NCBI GenBank assembly: GCA_038087015.1
Contig: JASBNA010000024.1
Span: 186,001 to 250,000 of the forward strand
Direction of reading: 5' to 3'
Source: Cerrena zonata
Lineage: Eukaryota; Basidiomycota; Agaricomycetes; Polyporales; Cerrenaceae
Length of the DNA stretch: 64,000 nt
Part shown: one piece after another, positions 43,264 through 52,600 of the stretch
Layout: each line of letters begins with the position of its first letter
Position numbering within the stretch: position 1 is the stretch's first letter
Program-made: the position numbers and the translations under genes
Notes under the pieces: model-generated
The model's input: the letters and a program-made list of their open reading frames with translations, nothing else
Databases searched by the model: none
Told to the model about the DNA's origin: nothing

Positions 43264-43800
43264 TTAGCTTCTTTCAGAAGGTTTGATGTTAGCTTGTTCT
43301 GGTTCTTCGTCTTCCGGAACCAAGCAATCGTTGGCTTCTAATAACTCACTTAATTCTCCACTTTGAGCCATAGACATGACAATATCACATCCTCCCACAA
43401 ACTCTTTATTAACATATAATTGTGGGATGGTTGGCCATTGGCTATATTCCTTGATTCCATCTCTTAATTCAGGATCTTCCAAAACATTATAAGCAGCAAA
43501 TTTTTCTGGATCAACTCCTTGTTGTCCCAACATTTGGATGGTGGCTCTTGAAAATCCACATTGTGGGAATTCCGGAGTCCCTTTCATGAATAAAACAACT
43601 TTGGAACTTTGAACTGCTCTATCTATAGCATCTTTAATCTCGGTTGAAATAAATCTAAATTGGTTCAAATTGTTGAAATTTGGCTTGACAAACCTGGTAT
43701 TTATTTGTGCCTGCTTTGACGTTAGTAATCCTTCTTTCAATGCTCAGTCTTGAATACATACAAATCTGGCAGTATTGTTAAATAATGATCTGGTAAACAT
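43264..43800 (-). CDS. GRX5: Grx5, mitochondrial monothiol glutaredoxin, two exons
   Basis: Matrix glutaredoxin that transfers 2Fe-2S clusters from the Isu scaffold. Exon 1 (43762-43800) encodes [13 protein letters not shown], a basic mitochondrial presequence. A 51-nt intron follows, then exon 2 (43264-43710). The monothiol active site CGFS starts at C64 ([14 protein letters not shown]), with WPTIPQLY and GGCDI, the glutathione-binding features, downstream. Unspliced, the reading frame has a TGA just after exon 1, which falls inside the intron. The product is about 161 residues; S. cerevisiae Grx5 (150) has no intron. A GGGTACGGG element is about 125 bp upstream. Confidence 0.93.
43711..43761 (-). 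other. Spliceosomal intron in GRX5
   Basis: 51 nt, phase 0, with donor GTATGT, branch TACTAAC at 43721-43727 and acceptor CAG. It removes an in-frame TGA. Confidence 0.92.
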
Positions 43801-44206
43801 AGCTATTGGTTATAAAGAAATACCTTGATATTGCTTATTCATCGTTTACTCTTTTTTTTTTATATATGTTCGGTTGATCAGGCGTGCGAAAACCCATTTT
43901 CGGGGTAGTGAAGAAAAATGCTGGGGGTACGGGTTCTCCGGTTGCGGTTGCAAAGCGATGATTATCTACATGTAATGTAATTGGCCAATACCCAGACTCC
44001 TTATATATTCGTATATAGCACAATTCTGTGCTAGTTTGGGGCTGAAATGCTCTCAGTTAACCTCTTTAGGACTGGTTGATGTAAAACGGCAAAAGTTTAC
44101 GAGAATTGATGTTTGTGGAAATGATACTCTTTTTTTTTGCAACCTATAAATTGTAGCGTCTTTGTTTTTGGCCTTTTTTACAAATGTACTCTTCAGCTTC
44201 AAAGCA
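43801..44206. promoter_or_regulatory. Divergent promoter of GRX5 and the PIR gene
   Basis: Contains the GGGTACGGG element at 43925-43933, T-runs near 43852 and 44132, and TATATATTCGTATATA sequence near 44002-44016. No gene seen. Confidence 0.4.
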
Positions 44207-44986
44207 ATGTTTAACAAAGTATTGGTATTAGGCATTGTTAACTTCATCGACCTTGGTCCAAGCGGTTTACTCTCCGCAATCTGGCGAGGATTGGACTCAA
44301 TTAAGGCCAGATACCCCGGCTTTGGACGAAAGTCATGATTCAGTTCCGTTTGCCTTTGGTATTGTTGTTAATCCTTATGTTATTAACCATGATGGAGACT
44401 ACGAGAAAGCCACCGTACTCAAGTATTCCGAGAACACTCACTACTACGTTTGTAACTAGTGTGGAAACAGAAGCTCCTAAAGCAACAAAAACCAATGATG
44501 TCGTTTACCAAATTCCTGATGGACAAATTCAGAGAACGACCGTTGTCACCGATGAATGATGACGAAGAAGACAGTCTGGACGAGGAAGCACAAGAAGAAA
44601 TCAAAGCGAAAAGAGAAGTGGAAGAAGACTCGTGTGACGAAGATGATGATGAGAATGAATCATTTGTCTCTCCTGTATATGCGGTTTCTTGTAAAACCAA
44701 TACTACTTTAGAGATGTCTCTTGAGGGTGGAATCTTGAAAGATTCCAACAATAGAATTGGTTGCATTGTTGGAAGTCGTCAATTTCAATTTGATGGACCA
44801 TTGCCTCAGCATGGTGCCATTTATGCTGCCGGTTGGTCCATAACTAATAAGGCACAATTGGCCTTGGGTAATTCAACTCTCTTCTATCAGTGCTCTTCGG
44901 GAGAATTTTATAATTTATACGATCAACCAATTGCTTATCAATGCAGTCCCGTTTCATTAGATGTTGTTGAATTAATCGATTGCTGA
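44207..44986 (+). CDS. Short PIR-family cell-wall protein, three frameshifts
   Basis: Covalently linked beta-glucan wall protein of the PIR type. The C-terminal four-cysteine domain is clear ([68 protein letters not shown]). One PIR repeat is present upstream ([12 protein letters not shown]). The ATG at 44207 opens a signal peptide ending in TLVQA once an extra G at about 44226 is removed. Further single-base extras near 44425 and 44560 shift the frame twice more. Between the repeat and the cysteine domain lies an unusual acidic stretch of about 35 residues with a Kex2-like KR. The rebuilt length is about 258 residues, short for the family. There is one repeat, so few glucan ester links are expected. 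Confidence 0.75.
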
Positions 44987-45078
44987 AAAGTAAAGTGTAT
45001 ATGCTTAAAATAGAAAAATTTATTAAAATAAGGAATTAAAATTAAGTAAAGAAATCATAAAAGAATATATATAAGGAA

Positions 45079-48000
45079 TTAAAGATACCATTTTACCCTA
45101 ATGTAGATTAATGTAATGGCAATAACACGGTATATAACTAAACAAGCAATCAAGCCTCCCATGTATGCTCCAAAGTTAATGTCAAGTTTATAATACCGTA
45201 AAACAGCATCACCTGAATCTAAAGTACAAGTACTTAAACCATGACCACAGGAAAATTTTTGACCCTCGAATCCTAATTTGGAACAAACACCAACCGCATA
45301 TTTCATTGGATTAAGCCAGTTCCATCCTTGGAAGAATGGTGGCATTTGAAGTGACATAGTACCCCCCATAAAAATAGCAAGCAAAATACAATTCAAAATC
45401 AAATTAGATGCAAGTCCCAAATGATTAAAGATTGAATTAATCATCATACTTAAAGATTCACCGATATTAATAGCTGCAAAAGAACTTACGAATGAGGTGA
45501 AATACATGGCTGCAGTTCTTGGTAAACCAACAACGAAAACAATAAAGGCTGCAAAAATCAAACAAGTGGCTATTTCAACTGGGGCCTCATTAATGAGGTA
45601 TGATCCACTGAATTCCAACACCCCATAAATATTGTCTTTGTATTCATGATAGAAAATAGCTCTTTCAGTTGGATAAAGTGTCATGTTATTGATAAAACCA
45701 ATAAAATATAAGTTCAAAACTTCTTGAGTTAAACCCAATCTATTACTGATACCTTCATTGGAATTTTTTAATGGAGCAAAATATAATGCTTGGATTATAC
45801 CAAGGAATATGGTTTGACCAGCTCTTGAAAATACAACATCGAAAGCTCTAATTGAATTCACGGATGATCTTTTAGCAATTGTCGAAAACGTAAGCCAAAA
45901 TGGTAATTTAACATGATGATATTTTTGTAATTCAATAAAGGTGTTTGGATCTTCCTGTTGTATTAACATTGGATCTGACTTTTCTTTTGATTTCCATTGG
46001 CTTAATATATTATTGATTCTTTGCTCACTCGCCTCTTGTTCTTCATCTATACTAATAGTTACTATATCTAAGATATGATCAGCGATATTAACCTCGTTAT
46101 TTGGAACTCCATATCCTATATTTTCAAAATGCGATTTTGCTTTATCAGCAGGTCCATCATAAGCAACTCTACCACCCCTAGCCAACAATAATAAATTACC
46201 AAAATTTGAATAAATTTCTTCGCTTGGTTGGTGGATTGTACAAATGACGGTTGTTTTGTTTGATTTAGCCAATTCACCCAATAGCATTAAAATAGAAGAT
46301 GCAGTTGTAGAATCTAATCCAGATGTTGGTTCATCTAGAAACAAAATCTTTGGCTTACTTAATAATTGAATTGCAATTGAAACTCTCCTTTTCTCTCCTC
46401 CAGAAATACCTTTCACGTATTCATTACCGATTAATGTTTCAGCGCAATCAATTAATCCAGTATCTCTAATCACCTTATTAATATATTTTGGAATGGTAGC
46501 ATGCTCGGATAATGGGAGTCTTAATTTAGCCTGATAATATAAGGTCTCCCTAACCGTTAAATGAGGAATTAAATAGCTGTCTGATTGGGTGACGAAGCCA
46601 GCTATTTTAGACAACTTCAGCGGTTTGACTATTTGATTGTTATTTATTTTAAGAGTTCCACTTGATGCAAATGATGATGCCTTTGTTAATCTTGATGCTA
46701 AAAAACTTAATAAGGTAGTCTTACCCGATCCTGATGGACCCATGATAGCATTAACTTCATTAGCTTTGAAAACGGCAGATACATCATCTAATAAGATACG
46801 ATCAGTCTTTTTAAAATTGAATAAGGATTTATCAGCTTTAACCTTGACAGAAAGTTGGATATTGTGAATATCAATATTGATGTCATCATTGTTAATGTTA
46901 TTTTGAGCAAAATCATTAGTTGGGATCGAGTCTGGTAATTTGGCAGATTCATCATTAATTGATTCTTCACCAGATTTTTCGTCTTCATCTTCTTCACCAC
47001 CAATTTTATTTGACTTGGTTTTAGCAACTTCGACATCATAGCTTTTGAAAGTAAATCCAATAGCGGAAAACAAATTAAACCCAATGAACCAAGCGACTAA
47101 AATACCAATTGGCTCACCAATCCAGCCTTGAGGGAACCCCAAAGTATCTAATTGGAATTTCCCAGAATATTGTACACAAGCTTCACTATTTTTATCATAG
47201 GGACAGTCACCCATCCAATTTGTGTATTGATTTGCAGTCAAAGCACCAAAGGCATACCAGAAATATGCAAGATACTTCGTCCAACGAACATAAACCGGCA
47301 TTGTAGCTGCATTAACAAAATAACCACAAGCATTATTTTGCACTTGATAAAGAATGTTTGAAAGAACCATAGTGATTGAATAATTGGGAGCCAAAGCAAA
47401 AGCAGCCATAGCACTGCTCATACAAATAAGGATCGTAAGAATACAAACCAATATGTAAATACCAAAATAATTACTATCAGTTGGGCCACCTTCGTATTCT
47501 GACATTCTTAGCCCCCACATAAAGTAAGTAATTACCCCAAATATAAGAGACATTGGTAAATCTTCCAAGAACAATTTTGCCAATCTTCTTGAAATGATAA
47601 AGCCAGGAATGCTAACAAATCTTTCACGGTATTCTCTTAGGAAAAAAGTACCTTCATAGACCCATAATCTTTCAATTTCAATAAACATGGGACTAAAACC
47701 AACAATTTCAAGCATGGAATAAAGACAGGAGGTGATTGATCTTATACCCGCCAAATCAGGAGTTGGTTTATAAAACATCCATCCAAACGCTACGGCTAAT
47801 AAAAGAGAACCACCGTTGAACGCAATTAAGGAAGAAGTATCACGACGAGTAGTAAGAAAGGTTCTTTTGGTAAGAATACAAGTTTCATTGAAAAAGGAAA
47901 TGCGTTCAGTTTTGGGCCGTTGAAATCTTTTAATATTTGATTCAAATTTATGGTAAGTTTCCTTTTCGTTTAAATCAGGGGAAGGTAAATTTGAGTAGGC

Positions 48001-48951
48001 CTTCCAATTTTTAACTAAATAGTCAATTTTTTGTGATGATTCTATTTCTTTTTCTTTTGTCGAAGTATCTTTAACTGATAAACTCATGATATAGTCAACT
48101 ACATTGGAAGGAGTATTTTCATTTGAAGTTTTAGAAACGGCTTTAAAGTAATCATAAGAGTTCGTTAAATCCCCATAGTAAACCAATCTACCACCTCTAG
48201 TTAATAAACAAATTTTATCGAAAAGTAATGCAATTTCAGGTCTTGGTTGATGAATTGATAAAATAACAGTGATCCCGTAGTCAAAACTTGATAAAGATTT
48301 CAAGGTTTGAACAAGCTTTAATGAAGTGGAAGTATCAAGACCAGTGGTTGGTTCGTCCAAAAAAAGACACGATGGTTTATTGAGTAGTTGGATAGCAAGA
48401 CTTAGTCTTCTTTGCTCACCACCTGATAAGTTAATCGTACCGGTGAAAGACATCACAATATCATCTTGACGGTGATCCAATCCCAATACATTAAGCAAGG
48501 AGTCAATCAAACTGGTCTTCTCAAACTCTGATGCAGTTGGAGGGAGTCTTAAATCTGCTTGATACTTTAATGTTTCGTAAACAGTTATACCGGGCAAAAA
48601 AACATCAGTTTGTTGCATGTATGAGTTTCTAAGCTTCATTTCCTTATCATCATTATTTGAAATATAATCAATCGAACCTGCAAATGCAAGTTTCTTGTTA
48701 TGTTGATTTAATCTTTGGGAAAGAGTATTCAATAAAGTGGTTTTACCACTTCCAGAACCACCCACGATTGCAAGCATTTCTCCAGCTTGCAAGTCGAACG
48801 AAATACCATTAAGGATCTTGGTTGCTTTTTCTGATTTTTCATTATCGTTTTGTCTACTCTTCTGTTGGTTTTTGACAGATACTGTTAAATCCCTAACCGA
48901 TAAACTGACTCGGTCTTTAGGGTCAATCCGAAGAATCTCTGATGAGTTCAT
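45079..48951 (-). CDS. Full-size ABCG transporter, YOL075C-like
   Basis: A 1290-residue ABC transporter made of two (nucleotide-binding domain then six transmembrane helices) halves, the forward order being NBD-TMD-NBD-TMD. NBD1: Walker A GGSGSGKTT at 64-72, signature LSGGEQRR at 175-182, Walker B CLFLDEP at 195-201. NBD2: Walker A GPSGSGKTT, signature ISGGEKRR, Walker B ILFLDEP. Both ATP sites keep the Q-loop and glutamate, so both could hydrolyse ATP. Length and layout match S. cerevisiae YOL075C (1294), an uncharacterised White-type transporter, rather than the Pdr5/Snq2 group. An acidic linker (about 640-680) joins the halves. Substrate unknown. The gene is intact, in contrast to many neighbours. 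Confidence 0.92.
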   Translation of the reverse strand: MNSSEILRIDPKDRVSLSVRDLTVSVKNQQKSRQNDNEKSEKATKILNGISFDLQAGEMLAIVGGSGSGKTTLLNTLSQRLNQHNKKLAFAGSIDYISNNDDKEMKLRNSYMQQTDVFLPGITVYETLKYQADLRLPPTASEFEKTSLIDSLLNVLGLDHRQDDIVMSFTGTINLSGGEQRRLSLAIQLLNKPSCLFLDEPTTGLDTSTSLKLVQTLKSLSSFDYGITVILSIHQPRPEIALLFDKICLLTRGGRLVYYGDLTNSYDYFKAVSKTSNENTPSNVVDYIMSLSVKDTSTKEKEIESSQKIDYLVKNWKAYSNLPSPDLNEKETYHKFESNIKRFQRPKTERISFFNETCILTKRTFLTTRRDTSSLIAFNGGSLLLAVAFGWMFYKPTPDLAGIRSITSCLYSMLEIVGFSPMFIEIERLWVYEGTFFLREYRERFVSIPGFIISRRLAKLFLEDLPMSLIFGVITYFMWGLRMSEYEGGPTDSNYFGIYILVCILTILICMSSAMAAFALAPNYSITMVLSNILYQVQNNACGYFVNAATMPVYVRWTKYLAYFWYAFGALTANQYTNWMGDCPYDKNSEACVQYSGKFQLDTLGFPQGWIGEPIGILVAWFIGFNLFSAIGFTFKSYDVEVAKTKSNKIGGEEDEDEKSGEESINDESAKLPDSIPTNDFAQNNINNDDINIDIHNIQLSVKVKADKSLFNFKKTDRILLDDVSAVFKANEVNAIMGPSGSGKTTLLSFLASRLTKASSFASSGTLKINNNQIVKPLKLSKIAGFVTQSDSYLIPHLTVRETLYYQAKLRLPLSEHATIPKYINKVIRDTGLIDCAETLIGNEYVKGISGGEKRRVSIAIQLLSKPKILFLDEPTSGLDSTTASSILMLLGELAKSNKTTVICTIHQPSEEIYSNFGNLLLLARGGRVAYDGPADKAKSHFENIGYGVPNNEVNIADHILDIVTISIDEEQEASEQRINNILSQWKSKEKSDPMLIQQEDPNTFIELQKYHHVKLPFWLTFSTIAKRSSVNSIRAFDVVFSRAGQTIFLGIIQALYFAPLKNSNEGISNRLGLTQEVLNLYFIGFINNMTLYPTERAIFYHEYKDNIYGVLEFSGSYLINEAPVEIATCLIFAAFIVFVVGLPRTAAMYFTSFVSSFAAINIGESLSMMINSIFNHLGLASNLILNCILLAIFMGGTMSLQMPPFFQGWNWLNPMKYAVGVCSKLGFEGQKFSCGHGLSTCTLDSGDAVLRYYKLDINFGAYMGGLIACLVIYRVIAITLIYIRVKWYL

Positions 48952-49595
48952 ATTTTTCTAAGACAGGTTATATGATGCTAGTGTATCCGATGAGAGAATA
49001 TATGAATCCAAGGGCCTATATATATATATATATATATATATGTACGTAATATTATGCAATGACTATTAGCCAACCTTTTGACAAATGCCATATTGCTAAA
49101 TTCCGCCGGAATTCAACCTGAGCGATGCCTCTTTTGTCTCATCTTATTTTTTTCCTTCTTTCTTTTTCCTTAACCATGGGGCCCTCTTGGTGCCACAATA
49201 GACACCAGGGATCAAGGCACGGGCCTACGTTGCTTGACATGTAACAGGCTATTCAGCCATATATCGTCCCACTGGAACGCTGCTCGACCTAGTCAACAGT
49301 GGAAAGCCATAGTTCATTGATCTAGGTCTCGCAACTGTTGCGTTGAGCAGCTTATGAAGATCAAAGAAATTCCGACGGAATTGAGTCATTTTTCTTAACA
49401 GTTTAATTAGTACAGCTTTTGACAGGGCTATTTTCAAGTTTTAACAGCCAACGACCTCGTACAGTGGTTATACGAACAGGACAAGGATCAAGAGAAGATG
49501 TAGCTAATTATAGCTTTTTCTGGAAGAGGCTGAAGCTTACTGGATATTGCTAATATTGTGTCTATTAAATACTACTATTGATTATAATTATGAAA
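48952..49595. other. ABC transporter promoter and SurE 3' flank, (TA)n
   Basis: A 644-bp spacer. It holds a (TA)12 microsatellite at 49017-49040, T/C-rich sequence near 49146-49170 and a GC-richer patch at 49170-49390 with no recognised gene. Confidence 0.4.
49017..49040 (+). repeat. (TA)12 microsatellite
   Basis: Uninterrupted TA dinucleotides about 70 bp upstream of the ABC transporter start. It may double as the TATA region. Confidence 0.9.
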
Positions 49596-50559
49596 TTAAA
49601 AGAGATCACCAATTATACTATGTACTTTGTTTGATTGACTTAGACTAGCATCGTAGTCTATGCTGAATACACTGACTGTCGAAGTACAGTTTTTAGCGAA
49701 AAACACTGAATATTCTGAAGGCAAATTACAATCACCATCTTCACAGTCTTTTTGTTTATCATCTAAGTAATCGTATCCAACCTCGTATAATTCGGTTTTT
49801 CTTGTTATATGACATACTTGGTACCAAAACACCTTTACCTAAGATTCTGGTTTTCATCCATGTTGGATCAGTACAGTTTTTATCTGATAAAGTTGAAACT
49901 TGAGGAAAGTTAACGTTTAAACCAACGGTATTGGGGATCTTAGCGGCATCTTTAGCTAATATAAGATCAACCAATTCCACTATTTTGGAAGAATAGATAT
50001 TTGCTGGTAATAATTTATCATTATTTAAATCATCTTTGAAAAAAGTATTATTTAAATCAGACCCACCAAATGATATGGCTGGAATACCATTATAGACAGA
50101 AAAATATGCACCAGAAGTAGTTGAACTATAAGTGAAGAACCCACTCAGAATCCCTGGCCCTTCATTTGGCCCACTAATGGTTAAATCAACCTTAACATTA
50201 TCAAATTTCTCCGGTATAAGATAATTGAGTGCAAATGCAACGCATGCAGAAGTAGTACCATCAAAATAATAGATATTTGAGTCATCAGAATCATGATCCC
50301 AGGATGGAGCTCCCTTTTTAACGTACCCAAATTCACCATCTTTTTCCAATGTTTTCGATTTAGGTACCTGGAAACTACCTCCATTACCAGTTTGTTGTCT
50401 TACTGGTGCAACCATTATAACATCATATCCGGCTTTTTTCAAGTCTCGGTAAGCTGCTCTTATATATGTTGAAGCCCAAGAATCGTCATTAGTAAGAAGG
50501 ATTGTTTTGGCAAACACTTGAGCTATCAACAATATGAATATTATTAGTTTACTAAACAT
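49596..50559 (-). CDS. Secreted SurE-type acid phosphatase/5'-nucleotidase, one frameshift
   Basis: SurE-fold metal-dependent phosphatase with an N-terminal signal peptide (MFSKLIIFILLIAQVFA). Metal-binding D25 and D26 are in ILLTNDDSWAS, the serine/glycine loop in QQTGNGGSF, and the asparagine in TISGPNEGPG. Related secreted fungal proteins act as acid phosphatases or survival-protein nucleotidases. The frame breaks at 49796-49800 (one A too many on the coding strand). Beyond it, the tail ELYEVGYDYLDDKQ to the stop at 49596 is recovered. The rebuilt length is about 321 residues. Substrate unknown. Confidence 0.82.
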
Positions 50560-51220
50560 TTTATTATGCTTTGTTCAGCTGAATAACTAGTAAATTGTAG
50601 AAATTATCTACTTATATAAGTTGTTTTTTTTTTTTTTTTTTCTTTCAAAAAACAAAAACAAGGAGAAATTCAAAAACCGGCACCAAGCATAGCTATTCAA
50701 ACTTGAGGTACAAAGGTTACTACAATAGTTGTGGATGCAACGCTTTTTAAACCTTTAACAATAGGCTAATCAATCTCTTACCAAAAGTATCATTAGCTGC
50801 TCGGGAACAATTGTCGAAAAAGACTCGAGAACAATGAATGCGAAAAAAAACAAGACCGTATTGGGTAGCTGCACCAGAGTTATAATTAAGCTAACCAGCA
50901 TCATCAACGATATCGAGAGAAATATGATGCTACGACATCACCAATCTAAATTACCATTCGAAACAGCAATGATTTATTGGAAGAGCGGATTACTGAAAAG
51001 GTGATGGAACTACTAAGAAAAGTCAGTTATCGAAGCCAGCAGGGAGCCTTATGTTGCAACGGGACTGCCAGTTTACGAGTTATTGGGGTCAAGCTTGAAC
51101 GTTGCAACTGTATTCCAGTTATTAGGAGCGCAAACTTACTTTTAAATACAAAAACGAATATGCGTTAATAAATAAATATATTATAAGAAGAAGACATTAA
51201 TAGAAATAGACGTATGCAAA
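50560..51220. other. SurE promoter and IPT1 3' flank
   Basis: Contains a T-run at 50622-50641 just upstream of the SurE gene, and otherwise mixed sequence. A 63-codon frame at 50977-51168 starts at TTG and shows no recognisable protein. Confidence 0.4.
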
Positions 51221-52600
51221 TTAAGCAGGATCAAAAAATTTTGAAAATTTAGTATTTTTAAATAATCTCATACCAAAAGTACTACCATTAACAAAATCTA
51301 ATCTAAATCTAGCAATTTTGAATTTTTTATCAATTGCTAGTAAACCATGATTTTTCCAGTATTTTATTAGGGTAAATACAAAGATTGAATAAAAGACACC
51401 TGCTAATAAATCGATTCTCCAATGATGATCTAAGTAAATTGAAGACCACCATTGTAAAACCAAATGAATGGCCAATAAAATTTTTGGTAAATTCCAACGG
51501 GCATAATGACAAACAAAGAGTAAACTCATTACTGCCATTGCCAGATGTAACAGTGGGAAGCAAGAAAATTTATTTGGCGCTGCATAATAAACTGATTTAT
51601 ACATATAAGTTGGAACTTTAATATCTTGTCTAGTTATACCATCGGTATAAGTCATATCATAATTTGGAATCAAATTTTCTCCGTATAATTTAATGAATAA
51701 AGGGGGTACGTTTGGGAAAATTAAATGAGTTAAAAGGATAATAACATTTTGTAAACCACAACTTAAACTGAATAATTTTAAGGAACCTGGAACGTGAAAT
51801 AAATGTAACCAAATTCCAATCAATATCGGAGTTAAGAAATGGAATATCACATAAAAAACCCATGATATTATAAATTTTTGTCTGGTTATCGAAAAGGTTA
51901 AATTATACTGATAAATATAGTGAAGGATAATCATTGAAGTTATTAATAAGATTGGAGGAGTTAAATGCCAATAATTTTTTTCATTTGATAATGCAGAAGA
52001 GGGTTTTTCTTGAATTTTTTCTTCGTTATTTTCAATTTCCAATGAATTGGATCCGGATGAAATCGGACTGGTTGGTTGTAATGTAGTTGAGGAACTTGAT
52101 AATTCAAATGATTGATATGGTAAATGAAGATTTGATTGGGACTTGGATATATTGGGAGAAGTTAATGAAGATGAGGAGGATGACGATATTGGAGAATCGG
52201 TGGTGATGATTGGATTGGTTAATGGATTGGGTAATTTATGTGATAAAGGAGATGGAGGAATAAAGGGAGGATACTCATATTCTTCTTCATCCTCACTTTC
52301 AATATCGGTTTCATCATCATCTAAATTATAATAACGATTATATAAGATGAAAGAACCGGTTATTAAAGATATTAATGAAAGAAACCATCCAATATTATTA
52401 TTAAAAATATAACCATCTAATCGTAAACAAAGACGATGGAAAATCTTGGGTCTAAACTCTTTGGGGACAACATTAACAAATTTAATTAAAAAAATCCAAC
52501 AAAGTAACAAAGATGAATTAATGATTATATCAAGAATGAAAAAAATTGGCTGTTTGGTGTTTAATAAATTTTTCAAGAAAAAATGGCTAAATTTAACCAT
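51221..52600 (-). CDS. IPT1: Ipt1-like inositolphosphotransferase (M(IP)2C synthase)
   Basis: Golgi sphingolipid enzyme that moves phosphoinositol onto MIPC to form M(IP)2C, in the PAP2-like family with Aur1. The ATG at 52600 gives 459 residues and about seven or eight membrane segments, with a Ser-rich acidic loop at about 95-195. Matches to S. cerevisiae Ipt1 include VPGSLKLFS, CGLQNVIILLTHL, WWSSIYLDHHWRIDL and the C-terminal TFGMRLFKNTK...FFDPA. The active-site motif reads FP-CTG-L-H-CTG (codons at 51551-51553 and 51542-51544, residues 350 and 353), which is the family's FPSLHS only if CTG means serine. D and H of DHHWRIDL complete the site. Confidence 0.9.
   Translation of the reverse strand: MVKFSHFFLKNLLNTKQPIFFILDIIINSSLLLCWIFLIKFVNVVPKEFRPKIFHRLCLRLDGYIFNNNIGWFLSLISLITGSFILYNRYYNLDDDETDIESEDEEEYEYPPFIPPSPLSHKLPNPLTNPIITTDSPISSSSSSSLTSPNISKSQSNLHLPYQSFELSSSSTTLQPTSPISSGSNSLEIENNEEKIQEKPSSALSNEKNYWHLTPPILLITSMIILHYIYQYNLTFSITRQKFIISWVFYVIFHFLTPILIGIWLHLFHVPGSLKLFSLSCGLQNVIILLTHLIFPNVPPLFIKLYGENLIPNYDMTYTDGITRQDIKVPTYMYKSVYYAAPNKFSCFPLLHLAMAVMSLLFVCHYARWNLPKILLAIHLVLQWWSSIYLDHHWRIDLLAGVFYSIFVFTLIKYWKNHGLLAIDKKFKIARFRLDFVNGSTFGMRLFKNTKFSKFFDPA

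Noticed and set aside
43741..43762. Apparent nonsense codon in GRX5
   Set aside because: It lies inside a well-formed intron (GTATGT, TACTAAC, CAG), so the gene is intact.
50977..51168. 63-codon frame between the SurE and IPT1 genes
   Set aside because: Starts at TTG and has no recognisable protein features.
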